A DNA stretch of 64,000 nt from Elmis aenea (taxonomy: Eukaryota > Arthropoda > Insecta > Coleoptera > Elmidae): contig OX393577.1 in assembly GCA_947652605.1 (NCBI GenBank), positions 65,868,108 to 65,932,107 of the forward strand, in the 5' to 3' direction. The stretch's first letter is position 1, and every line of letters begins with the position of its first letter. Position numbers and translations under genes: made by a program. Below the pieces are notes generated by a model. It searched no databases. It saw only the letters and a program-made list of their open reading frames with translations, and was not told where the DNA came from. Positions 33,566 to 42,202 of the stretch are shown one piece after another.

Positions 33566-34794
33566 GTAATAACTTGTTAGACATATCGGCAATACCCCGA
33601 TTTGATGAGTCGATAAAAAAGAAGACGTTCGGTCATTATTTACCGTATACAGAGTCCTTCAATACCAGCGATACGATTCGAATTGCCGTTCAAAGTCAAG
33701 ATTTAATTCTGCTTCCGAGCGAGAGTTTTCTATATATCGACGGCACTCTGTTAAAACAAGATGGCACCTTTCCAGAGCCCGCCGACCCTGAACAGCTGCA
33801 TTTCAATAATAATTGCGTGGCTTTTATGTTCGAAGACATACGTTATGAGCTAAATGCTGTTGAAATTGATCGTACTCGGAACCTGGGCATCACCACCTCA
33901 TTAAAAAATTACATTTCATTCGACCAAGACGAGAGCTCGACACAATTTAACGCCGGATGGAAAATCGAAAACAACGGGCTCATAAACCTGGATAAAGGAA
34001 TTTTTAATTTCTGCGTGCCTCTGAAATTGTTCTTGGGTTTTGCCGAAGACTATAACAAGATAATTCCCAACTGCAGACACGAATTAATTTTAACAAGAGC
34101 AAGAACGAATAATAACAGCGTTTTTACGGCAATTGCGGATTATAAACTTGACATTACGAAAATCGTATGGAAGATGCCTCAATTTGTGCTAAACGACGCT
34201 GCACGTCTCAATCTGTATCAGACAATTCAGAGTGCGAGACCCGTACAAATAAGTTTTCGAAGTTGGGATCTGTACGAATATCCCAACATTCCCAAAAGCA
34301 CTCACAACGTTTGGCGTGTAAAAACTAGCAATCAATTGGAAAAGCCTAGATTTGTTATTTTCGCCTTACAGACAAATAAGCTGAACAACTCGAAAAAGAA
34401 TCCTAGTAAATTTAATCACTGCCAGCTTACCAGCGTGCAAGTGCACTTAAATTCGGAAACATATCCTCAGGACAAACAAAATATCTCTTATCCGGAGAAC
34501 CGTTTCGCCCTGATATACGAAATGTATGCCAGATTTAAACGTTCCTACTATGGATCGACACACAAATTGTGGCCTCTGTTGACCGCAGCAAATTTCAAAG
34601 ATGTCGCACCCATTGTCGTGATTGACTGCTCGCATCAGAACGAAGACACCAAAAGCGGCCCCGTCGACGTGACGATCGAATTTGAAAACGCCGCTGGCTC
34701 CATCGCGGACAACACTTCGGCATTTTGTCTGCTGCTTCACGATCGATTAATCGAGTATTCGCCATTAACAGGAGACACAAGAAAACTAGTGTGA
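33562..34794 (+). CDS. MCP: Major capsid protein, double jelly-roll (410 aa)
   Basis: Trimeric hexon-like capsomer of the PRD1/adenovirus lineage. Segments typical of Polinton MCPs are visible: FGHYLPYTESFNTSDTIRI near the N-terminus (about 23-41), MFEDIRYELNAVEIDR (about 90-105), NFCVPLKLFLGFAEDY (about 149-164) and YEMYARFKRSYYG (about 314-326). The length is normal for the family. No frameshift or internal stop. It is the last gene of the rightward cluster; AATAAATAAA follows about 55 bp after the stop, in the bidirectional poly(A) cassette at 34853-34896. The ATG overlaps the preceding gene's stop. Confidence 0.93.
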   Translation: MSNNLLDISAIPRFDESIKKKTFGHYLPYTESFNTSDTIRIAVQSQDLILLPSESFLYIDGTLLKQDGTFPEPADPEQLHFNNNCVAFMFEDIRYELNAVEIDRTRNLGITTSLKNYISFDQDESSTQFNAGWKIENNGLINLDKGIFNFCVPLKLFLGFAEDYNKIIPNCRHELILTRARTNNNSVFTAIADYKLDITKIVWKMPQFVLNDAARLNLYQTIQSARPVQISFRSWDLYEYPNIPKSTHNVWRVKTSNQLEKPRFVIFALQTNKLNNSKKNPSKFNHCQLTSVQVHLNSETYPQDKQNISYPENRFALIYEMYARFKRSYYGSTHKLWPLLTAANFKDVAPIVVIDCSHQNEDTKSGPVDVTIEFENAAGSIADNTSAFCLLLHDRLIEYSPLTGDTRKLV

Positions 34795-34852
34795 AAATAA
34801 TCTAATATCAATTTATTGTAAAAGTAATGTATTAATGTAAAAAAAAAAAAAT

Positions 34853-34896
34853 AAATAAAAAACAATTTAATGCGTATAATATAGTGTTTTATTTGC
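34853..34896. terminator. Bidirectional poly(A) cassette, copy A
   Basis: Contains AATAAA for the plus-strand MCP and TTTATT (AATAAA on minus) for the 129-aa gene. The 44-bp block is a diverged direct repeat of 35466-35509: a 19-bp left part with one mismatch, a variable centre of 12-13 bp, and an identical TGTTTTATTTGCA. A 13-base A run precedes it. Confidence 0.7.
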
Positions 34897-34938
34897 ACAG
34901 TAATAATCCCCTATACAATGTTACAATTCTAAAATATT

Positions 34939-35328
34939 TCAATCGTATGGATACATTATCAAGCGATCCAAATGAACCTTCCCCGTAGTATGCTCCAAGT
35001 GCTGCCACTGCTTGACAATCCAATCGGTGATATGCGAAAACCATACGCATAACGGATCCTCTATTACGCTCTTGAAGTACTTCATCTTGTACACTATAGA
35101 CGGATCGTGATCGTTAATCTCGCTGATGGCGAAAATTACCAAAATGTGCACTTGGGTATGCTCGGCCATCCTCGTCGCTTTAACCAATTCGTTAAACACT
35201 TGCTCCAGGAATAGGTAATTCGAGTCGTAATTATCATCAGATCGGCATATATTGCCGATATTGACTAACGCATGATCAGCGTAATCGCATTCATTTTCGA
35301 TATTGTTCGACGACGACGTCGAAGTCAT
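34939..35328 (-). CDS. Unknown helical protein, candidate cargo gene (129 aa)
   Basis: No family recognised with confidence. The N-terminal 30 residues are Ser/Asn-rich. The rest is predicted helical: an amphipathic helix SNYLFLEQVFNELVKA (about 37-52), a hydrophobic helix TQVHILVIFAIS (about 58-69) and a Trp-rich helix FSHITDWIVKQWQHLEH (about 97-113). That order faintly resembles a small Bcl-2-like protein, with BH3, a hydrophobic core helix and a BH2-like W-I, but the BH1 NWGR signature is missing, so this is only a hypothesis. It lies between two copies of a poly(A) cassette, which suggests separate acquisition. TGACGACGTCA lies 112 bp upstream of the ATG (35328). Confidence 0.65.
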   Translation of the reverse strand: MTSTSSSNNIENECDYADHALVNIGNICRSDDNYDSNYLFLEQVFNELVKATRMAEHTQVHILVIFAISEINDHDPSIVYKMKYFKSVIEDPLCVWFSHITDWIVKQWQHLEHTTGKVHLDRLIMYPYD

Positions 35329-35440
35329 TATAATGATGATTTTCTAAGAGCGCTACTTGTCAACAACAACAACACGTCTATGTTTAGTCGAGCGCTCGGA
35401 CAAAATAGATCGAAATGGCGTAGTGTTTGCGATTATATTA

Positions 35441-35451
35441 TGACGACGTCA
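35441..35451. promoter_or_regulatory. TGACGACGTCA odd palindrome (bZIP/CRE-like)
   Basis: 11-bp palindrome around a central base, about 112 bp upstream of the minus-strand 129-aa gene. The identical 11-mer sits about 100 bp upstream of the 178-aa gene. It resembles CRE/ATF half-sites TGACG facing each other. Confidence 0.45.
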
Positions 35452-35465
35452 TGCTTAAGTATTTT

Positions 35466-35509
35466 AAATAAAAGACAATTTAATCAATACATATATTGTT
35501 TTATTTGCA
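35466..35509. terminator. Bidirectional poly(A) cassette, copy B
   Basis: Second copy of the MCP-side cassette, placed just beyond the polymerase stop. It supplies a minus-strand AATAAA for polymerase B and a plus-strand AATAAA with no obvious gene in front. The duplication brackets the 129-aa gene. Confidence 0.65.
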
Positions 35510-35560
35510 ATTTATCATATCCTACTAATACTACAATGTGTTATTACAATTCAATATGTT

Positions 35561-38500
35561 TTATTCGGTATTTATTATCTTGTAATGACGCCATGCATAC
35601 GTCGAAACCCCATCATCTTTTATATACCTCTTATCGTCTAAATAGCTCAACGATATTTTATTTATCCGCTGTGTGTAAATGTTATGAATTTTAGATCTAA
35701 ACACTAGCATATTACTATAGAAAATTTTTTTTTTATACAAACAATCTCTATAATCGTTCAGACACAATCCGTCTACTGCTGTTTTCTTTATGCCTTTAGC
35801 TTTTTTAATTTCTTTAACGCCGACCACATCTATGGAGTACATTTTCGATCTTAAACCGACGAATTCCTTCATGATGCGGCCATTATTCTCATCTTTCATG
35901 AGACCGACCTTTTTTTTATTTACAAGCGGGATATTATACGGATTATCGATCGAAAAATCCGATGTATCGAAGCGATCATTTATATCGTCTTTTATATCGG
36001 CGTAAAAATCTTCCGTTTTAATTGTATAAATAAACGAGTCGGTGTCCATGTAATTTAGAATTATATTATCGCCAAATTTTGGCTTCATGTAATCGTAATG
36101 AAACTCGTACATGAGCCATTTCGACAATTCTAAAACGACGAAACCGAGATATATCGGCTTGTCGTACAATGTTTTGTCGCGACTTAACTGAATAGCTATC
36201 ATGTCCGGCGTGAATTGGGTCGCGCTATGAAAATTCGGTTTACTTATGAGTGCTCGAGCGCCTAGTCGCCGGCCGTAACTTTCCCACTCTGTGGCAATTC
36301 TTACATCCCTGCGTTTATCGACATTTTCCATCGTTTTCCCGTACGTACAATTATTCATAGTCTTAAAATAGTTCTTTTCAAACTCATTTGTCGCTTGCGC
36401 ACGATGATGCGTATTCAGATCCATATATTTTTTTAGCCAGCACGCCTGTTTAAACTGTAAAGCTCTATGTATTTTGACGAGTTTCAACCCGTGTCGCAGA
36501 CACTGTTGCAGCGTTCGATAATGAATTACATATTTAGTTTTGTTTTCGAAATCTAATATCAGTTTTGGAAATTTCGAATTCGGACTGCATTTATTCTCGG
36601 CGCAAAATGGCAACTCGTTGTGGATGTCGTGCAGAGATTCGGGATACGTCAAATCGACTTCGAAAATGTATCCGACATCGGCATCTTTAGCAATATTCAT
36701 AATATCAATTTCTTCGACATTATCTATCCACACAAAGTCGCCATATGGAAGCGCCTGAGACATGGCCCACCCGTAAAGATTATTAGCATCTAAATACATT
36801 AAATAAGACGACGGTTTAGTTTCATCATAATTCTCCATATATTTATTATTTGCTAGCGAATGTCTATGCGAACATTGAGTGATGCCGCCTCGAATACCTC
36901 GTTTTATGAAATTATACATGCCTATGTCTGTAAACAGCTTTAATTTTATACCCGTGTATTTCAACATGGCGTCCCAGCTTAAGCCGGGAGATGTATAAAA
37001 ATGACAGGCTTCGAGACCGTATATTTTATAGCAAACTCTTCTAAAATTCTCGAAAACATCGCACAACAATAAGACATCGGTAATTAAATAAATTTTTAAG
37101 TAATCCCATAAATTTGCACAGCTAAAATTCTGCCACACTTTGTTTGCATGGAGATAGTCAGCATCAGAACAATACGAGTTTGTTAATTTATTATTAAAAT
37201 TTATTTGCGGAGGTAGAACAGTCTCATCTAATCTACTCCACGAATCTAGATATTCGTAACACAATACACCTTTTCTAGTGAGCAAATCGAATTTATGTTT
37301 GTCAGGAAAGACGGCTCTTAGACTTTCAAAACTTGAAGGCGATAAATATTGCGCTAATTTCTCCAAACTGCATTGCATAAATCGGGCTGAATCCAAAAAG
37401 CGTATTTCTACAGATTCTCGCTCGTTAACGAAAATTCTCTTAGATAGGCTTATGTACAGCTCCTTATTTAAAGGAATCAACTTAATGTCTCCCGCAACTA
37501 TGCTTAATGCCTTAACAAATAAATGACAGTCATAGCCCGAAAAATTGTGGAAAAAAACAGGAAAAAATTTCGAAATCTGATACTGGATATTACACGCGCT
37601 GTGCGCCACGCCCCTGTATTTACCGTTAAAATGATTATGATCAATGACTCTATCATTTCCCAATGGCTGCTTGCATATATGACATTCGGTAGATTCATTA
37701 CACATTTTTTGCTCCTCATTGGTCAAAGGACTCAGAGGCTTGGGATTCATCAGGTGGTTTTTATACAGATATTTTATATCATGCACCAAAGATATGACAA
37801 ATTGTTCGGCCGAATCTTCGCCTTTGTAAATTCGTAATTTGTTTAAGCTAGCATCAAATCTGCTTTTTATGTAGTACGCGAATGCGCACGGAATGTGCTG
37901 TTGCATATTGACGGTCGAAGATTCTGTAGGCCGAGGAATGCACGTATCGAAGTCTTGTAAAATACATTCAAAATCTGCATAAATTACAAAGGGTGTCTCG
38001 AGCTCGCGTTTAATATATTTATATTCGAGAAAACAGCTGTCTTCTTCGGGCATAGTCGTTACAATTTTACCGCATTCGTTTCTATGTTCGCCGAGACGTT
38101 CTACAGACGAAAAATGAATCAAACAATAATTACACAAATGTATTTTTTTCGAATTTTTTGTTAATTGACTTCTCACCAGCCTCGAAATATGTTTAATCCA
38201 AACATAATGACTCTTTTCGTCGTCTTGCAAAAATAAAAGATTAATATGAATGGGTTTCTCATTTTTTGTAGCATAAAATGGTCCGACAATAGAATTAGCG
38301 CTATCAAGTCCAAACACATTTATGCTAATATTGGCATTCAAGAATTCGAACTTTGAAACGTCTTCAACGCGCAACGGAAAATCTAAATCTTTGAATTTAA
38401 GGCATACATTATTGGACAATTTAATATTATCATCGCTTATATCCGATATTTGATAAGCCGACATTCGGTCCGCATTCGTTTCAACAATACACACAGCGGA

Positions 38501-39264
38501 TATTACAGCCCACTTAAAACAGAATATGTCATTATTTTTTACGTTCACGCACGCATGCTTCTGCTTTAAATAAGCATTTAGCGGAATATAATTAGAACCT
38601 CGCAACGGTTTATACTCATTAATATTTACTTCCAAATGGTGAATTATTATCAACGTCCAACCACTGAGTTTCTCTTGAAATTCGTCCATTTTAGCTAAAA
38701 TTTCCTGTGCCATTAATTTAAAAGCTGTTTGTATTTCGGACGCGTTTAAAATTACCTGCATTTTTGTGTTAAACGATTTTATAGAAAAATCGACTTCATT
38801 GTTCGCAGCCTGTTTTACATATTCAGCAAATAACTCTAAATTAAACTTAAAGGCTGTGTGTTTTAATAATTGTTTTTGAAGTTCTGTTAGTAAAATTTGC
38901 TCGAGTAATTCTAAAAACCGGCGAGGCTCTAAACATGTTTCGTCTTTATTTTCATAAATTAATGTTTTAATACGCTCTTTGAAGCAACTTTTAACCAGCA
39001 TAAAATCTTGCGAATAGGGGGCGGCCACATTCCTTTTATGCTTCAGAGTTCTGACATGGTGCAGCCATCTATTAGTCGGAACCTCTACAGAACAGCAGGC
39101 GCACATTGTTACAGAGTCGGCTCCTACTTTACCGACATCGGTAATTTTTACGCCGAGTCCTACTTTACAGATGTCGGTAATAATTTTTGTGTCGATTCCT
39201 GCTTCGCCGCTACACGATGGTTCGTCGGAGGTTGACAACGGGGGCGTTTTCCTCTTTAATGACG
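35561..39264 (-). CDS. PolB: Protein-primed DNA polymerase B, main exon
   Basis: Replicative family-B polymerase. Numbering is from the open frame that starts at 39286. A U1-like zinc motif covers about 62-83 (CACC...HHVRTLKH), and a C2HC motif about 385-405. Exonuclease motifs: YADFEC (about 436), NFSGYDCH (about 581) and YLITD (about 733). Between exo I and II lies an endonuclease-VII-like HNH insert at about 535-566 (CHICKQ, VIDHNHFNGKYRG, HSACN). Polymerase motifs: LDANNLYGWAMS (about 832), NYFKTMNNCTYG (about 972) and YMDTDSF (about 1079). The frame begins with TTG, not ATG; a good splice acceptor (TTTTTTGTTCAAG) ends at 39265 and joins in frame to zinc-finger exons upstream. Catalytic motifs are intact. 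The stop is at 35561. Confidence 0.95.
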
Positions 39265-39469
39265 CTTGAACAAAAAACAGCCTCAATAAACAATTTGTCT
39301 AATTCAGTTGTTTTAATGTTATATTTAAAAAAAGTAAATATTTGCATGCAGCAGGCGAGATGAATGCTTGCGAAAATCAGTTGACTCGATAAAAATATGA
39401 ATAAAATAAATGCTTGCGGGTACTACTACTGTGTACTAACAGGCAATAACAAATTAATAAATTACTTAC

Positions 39470-39562
39470 CGGATTTTATGTGTGTGCCTTTATGTAGCTG
39501 GAATTCTTCTCCCGAAGGAAAAAAGGCCCCGCATGTCTCACAAAGCCCTGCTGTTTGTATCT
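39470..39562 (-). CDS. Zinc-finger exon 2 of the polymerase gene (93 bp)
   Basis: Exon of exactly 31 codons encoding one C2H2 finger: C-E-T-C, 12 residues, H-K-G-T-H. The acceptor TTTATTTTTCAG ends at 39563, and the donor G|GTAAGT is at 39470/39469. Using this acceptor keeps the finger frame open, while the CAGAG alternative two bases later gives a stop. Both borders are phase 1, so the exon can be added or lost without shifting frame. It resembles the last finger of exon 1 (both CETCG-x-FF), suggesting duplication. The 205-bp intron that follows leads to the main polymerase exon, with the joined codon reading S-A-S-L-K-R-K. Confidence 0.75.
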
Positions 39563-39628
39563 CTGAAAAATAAACCAATATAAAAGAAAATATTTAATAG
39601 AAATGATTTTAATTATAAAATTACTTAC

Positions 39629-39881
39629 CAGAATTAACGTGATGCATTTTATGCTCGTCAAATTCGCTTCGCGACAAAAAAAAGCTTCCACACGTTTCGC
39701 AAAGACATCCGTCTTGCGACTCGTGCGTATTCAAATGGATCCTAATGTTATCTTTTCGCATTGTTCTTCCACAAACATTACAAGAATTGAGCTCGCACTT
39801 TAAGTGGCTATTTTGCAAATGTCTGTGTAAGCCGTATTTTCGAGCAAAACTATTTCCACACTTTTAGCATATATAACGCAT
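39629..39881 (-). CDS. Zinc-finger exon 1 of the polymerase gene, with in-frame TAA
   Basis: Encodes three C2H2 fingers. Finger 1 starts at the ATG (39881), MRYIC-x-KCGNSF, ending H-x4-H. Finger 2 is CNVCGRTM...HLNTH, with 11 residues between C and H. Finger 3 is CETCGSFF...HKMHH. The donor G|GTAAGT is at 39629/39628, and the 66-bp intron leads to the next finger exon. Codon 6, inside the C-x2-C of finger 1, is TAA (39864-39866), so the full reading from this ATG is broken. The next ATG lies in finger 2 (RTMRKDN). With exons 2 and 3 the total is 1350 codons in frame. Likely DNA-binding or primer/TIR recognition for the polymerase, by inference. Confidence 0.65.
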
Positions 39882-40166
39882 ATTTGAACACTTGTTTTAA
39901 TAAGTTTTAATATATACGTACATAGTTTTAATTTTCTACGGCTTAAACTGTCTGCAACTTAACGATAAAATATCGCCCTATGACCCGCATGTTTTGAATA
40001 TTATTCTCCCTATGCCGATAAAATATTAGTCTTATGATCTGTATGTTTTTATTAGCTCGAAGCGTAATATTATATGGGGTCAATCACATGTTGACTAAAC
40101 TCGCGACAACAAAAACATTATACATAAACGAGAATAACGAATTCAAAATTATTAATAAGCTGCACA
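39882..40166. promoter_or_regulatory. Divergent promoter region, polymerase and 118-aa gene
   Basis: 285-bp gap. On the minus strand TATATATTAAA near 39903-39913 precedes the polymerase first exon. Toward the plus-strand gene there is a repeated GATAAAATAT...ATGTTTT pair (39963 and 40017 areas) and copy 1 of the TTTATTAGCTC...CGACAACAAAAACATTAT module (40046-40121), ending 45 bp before the ATG. Confidence 0.5.
40046..40121 (+). promoter_or_regulatory. Promoter module copy 1
   Basis: TTTTTATTAGCTCGAAGCGT followed about 35 bp later by GCGACAACAAAAACATTAT. The same two boxes recur at 40807-40901 and 40934-41004, each time upstream of plus-strand genes. Confidence 0.55.
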
Positions 40167-40523
40167 ATGGCTCAAGAAGAACAGGGCAGTGTGATGAAAG
40201 AAGTGTCTTTAACAGCTGAAGAGGGTAATTATGATGATGGCGATTTCCTGTTCAAGTTCCGCCAGTTGGTCAGACACCTTGAACCGATTAACGTGGAAGA
40301 AACTGAACCGAAAGTATATGTGGCAATGCGCATTAGCGATGATAACGACTCTGGCACCTTTATGCAAATAAATATGGACATATTTGGCTGGAGGAATCAA
40401 GAGAATATCGACGATTGGTTTGAGGCGGTATGTAGCGAGATATTTAAAAATGCTAACACGTCAGGAATCAATGGACCATGGCCAAATATCGAATATATGA
40501 ATGTCCAATTTCATCGTGCATAA
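40167..40523 (+). CDS. Unknown acidic protein (118 aa)
   Basis: Not recognised. The composition is acidic, with an N-terminal charged segment (MAQEEQGSVMKE) and a folded-looking remainder: FLFKFRQLVRHLEPI (about 27-41), KVYVAMRISDDNDSGTFM (about 50-67), IFGWRNQENIDDWFEAVCSE (about 73-92) and a C-terminal PNIEYMNVQFHRA. No signal peptide, membrane helix or metal motif. AATAAA at about 40672 can end the transcript. It carries the same upstream module as the nucleotidyltransferase-like gene, so the two are probably co-regulated accessory genes. The start ATG (40167) has a CACAATGG context. Confidence 0.65.
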   Translation: MAQEEQGSVMKEVSLTAEEGNYDDGDFLFKFRQLVRHLEPINVEETEPKVYVAMRISDDNDSGTFMQINMDIFGWRNQENIDDWFEAVCSEIFKNANTSGINGPWPNIEYMNVQFHRA

Positions 40524-41128
40524 TTTATTTAATACTATTTTTATACGAGTGTAATCTGCTAGCAATAAGTGTCGATCATTTTTTTTACCCTCTATGGAAT
40601 TCATATTTTATAGTTCTATGTTTAGTATAATAACAAGTTTATCTAATGTAAAATTTAGCATAATATGTTAAAATAAAACTTTGTGCTATGAATATTTTTA
40701 TAATTCTGCGACATACCCATACCTACCTCATGGTTTAGCGTATATAAAGATTCCAAATAACATAATATTAGATAGGGTTATATCACCCCAATCTTTAAGG
40801 CACGTGTTTATTAGCTTCAAGCATAATAAACGTGCCGACACCCCAAGAGCAATTTAGATAGGGGTAATAATCATTCAGACGGCCGACAACAAAAACATGA
40901 TGTCATCCCAATCTTTAAGCAGCGTTTTTTTTTTTTATTAGCTCCGAGCATAATATCATTTGACACAATTATTCATATAGTAATCTCGGCAACGAAAGCA
41001 TTATATTGTGTGTGCGTGTATAATCTTTGCTGTCAACATTTGGAGAAAGGTAAAAATAACTGATTTTTAAATTATTTCCTGTAATCTTATAATGTTATTT
41101 TGTTTTTAAGAAAAGGTTCTAACAAAAA
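40524..41128 (+). promoter_or_regulatory. 605-bp intergenic region with duplicated promoter module
   Basis: No gene seen. It holds the 3' end of the 118-aa gene (AATAAA near 40672) and a TATATAAAG box (about 40740-40748). Two copies of a roughly 120-bp unit follow, each starting CCCAATCTTTAAG (about 40787 and 40907), then TTTATTAGCTYSRAGCATAAT and a CGRCAACRAAARCAT box (40807-40901 and 40934-41004). Downstream is a possible 61-bp 5'-UTR intron (41050-41110) before the nucleotidyltransferase-like gene. Confidence 0.6.
41050..41110 (+). other. Possible 5'-UTR intron of the nucleotidyltransferase-like gene
   Basis: Donor AAAG|GTAAAAA and acceptor TTTTGTTTTTAAG enclose 61 bp, a common minimal insect intron size and close to the 66-bp intron in the polymerase gene. 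The AT-rich, pyrimidine-rich 3' part supports it. The start codon follows 18 bp later. Confidence 0.35.
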
Positions 41129-41818
41129 ATGGACGTCACTATGGACGAGTTTTTAAATATATTAAAATATACCTATTTCATAAGCGAAATATTCACCGAC
41201 GTGCAAAAGTTCCGTCAATACGGAGAAATTTTTGCTTTTGTACGCGACTTGACTCGGAAATTTGAATTTGGCTGCATTGCGGGAGGGTTTCCCACTTTTT
41301 TGTTAAAAAAAACCGACGCCTTTAACGATGTAGACATTTATTTAAATTGTCGACTTATTAAATCTAAAATAAGGCGGCGATTAAAATTAAAGCGCGAACT
41401 CTTTTCCGACATAGGGAAAACTTATAATTATGAGATTGTAAAATCATTGCGTTTAAAAGAACCCGCTTCTTACCTCGACATTGTAAAACACTCTTTTACT
41501 ATATATAAAAGAGTTATTTCAGGCATTAAAATTCAAGTTATTTGTTTTCATATGGATAACATATTCAATCAAGAAGTGTACGCGCTAAAAATTATAAACA
41601 CCTTTGACTTGGATATTTGTAAAAATGCAATTTTTCTTGATTTAGAATTTGAAAAATTCCGTTTTATAAGCACACCATCAACAAAATGTATACTCAAACA
41701 TTTTGGAACTCATCAACGCAAACAAAAATATTTAGATAGAATTAAGGGGTATTCTTTTAAAACTAGCCCGTATTCTTTAAAATTAATATGTTATCTTACC
41801 CTATTGAACCATTTATAA
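41129..41818 (+). CDS. Nucleotidyltransferase-fold protein (229 aa)
   Basis: Putative member of the DNA-polymerase-beta-like nucleotidyltransferase superfamily. The signature 'h-G-G...D-x-D' is present: IAGGFPTFLL (about 50-59) and FNDVDIYLN (about 65-73), the right spacing for the helix that positions the triphosphate and the two metal-binding aspartates. A third carboxylate could lie in KIQVICFHMD or in TFDLDICKNA (about 154-163). The rest is basic and helical, with a C-terminal IKGYSFKTSPYSLKLICYL. Related folds include tRNA/poly(A) and antiviral or toxin-type transferases; which reaction this one performs cannot be read here. Not a standard Polinton core gene, so probably an acquired accessory. 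No AATAAA is evident close to the stop. Confidence 0.72.
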   Translation: MDVTMDEFLNILKYTYFISEIFTDVQKFRQYGEIFAFVRDLTRKFEFGCIAGGFPTFLLKKTDAFNDVDIYLNCRLIKSKIRRRLKLKRELFSDIGKTYNYEIVKSLRLKEPASYLDIVKHSFTIYKRVISGIKIQVICFHMDNIFNQEVYALKIINTFDLDICKNAIFLDLEFEKFRFISTPSTKCILKHFGTHQRKQKYLDRIKGYSFKTSPYSLKLICYLTLLNHL

Positions 41819-42202
41819 AAGCATATTTCATATACGGCAAATTTGTTCTGCATTATAAATTAAATTCATGCAGTCAAATTCAAATTATTGTAAGCATATT
41901 TTACTCGAAATATTACACTTAAATTTAAACTATTTCGCCTCAATTTTATTCGGAAATATAGCATCTATTCTTTCCGGGTTGATGGACTTTCAAATAGGAG
42001 CCTCTTATCAACACGCGTTGTTCATGGATCCGCCAGGGTGTGAGGCGGGGCGGTGGACACATTTCAACGTTACAATTATTTTACAGCATCTGACGACGTC
42101 AGAAATTTCTTTAGAGTAGGGCGGGGAACTAAAAATCATATTTAACGGAGCGAATTTAAGTTCAGTTCATCAGTTCGCGTTTAGTGAATTACAAGCTTCG
42201 AG
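41819..42202 (+). promoter_or_regulatory. Promoter region of the 178-aa gene
   Basis: 384-bp gap. TGACGACGTCA at 42091-42101, an AT-rich CATATTTAAC element near 42138 and two arthropod-initiator-like sites (TTCAGTTCATCAGTTCGCG, about 42161-42179) precede the ATG by 25-110 bp. An 83-codon ORF (41868-42119) overlaps these sites and is not supported as a gene. Confidence 0.5.

Noticed and set aside
35272..35694. 140-codon plus-strand ORF between the 129-aa gene and polymerase
   Set aside because: Antisense to two better-supported genes, runs through a poly(A) cassette, and has AT-rich composition without protein-like patterning.
41868..42119. 83-codon plus-strand ORF between the NTase-like and 178-aa genes
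   Set aside because: Overlaps the palindrome and promoter region of the 178-aa gene; no motif or neighbour support.
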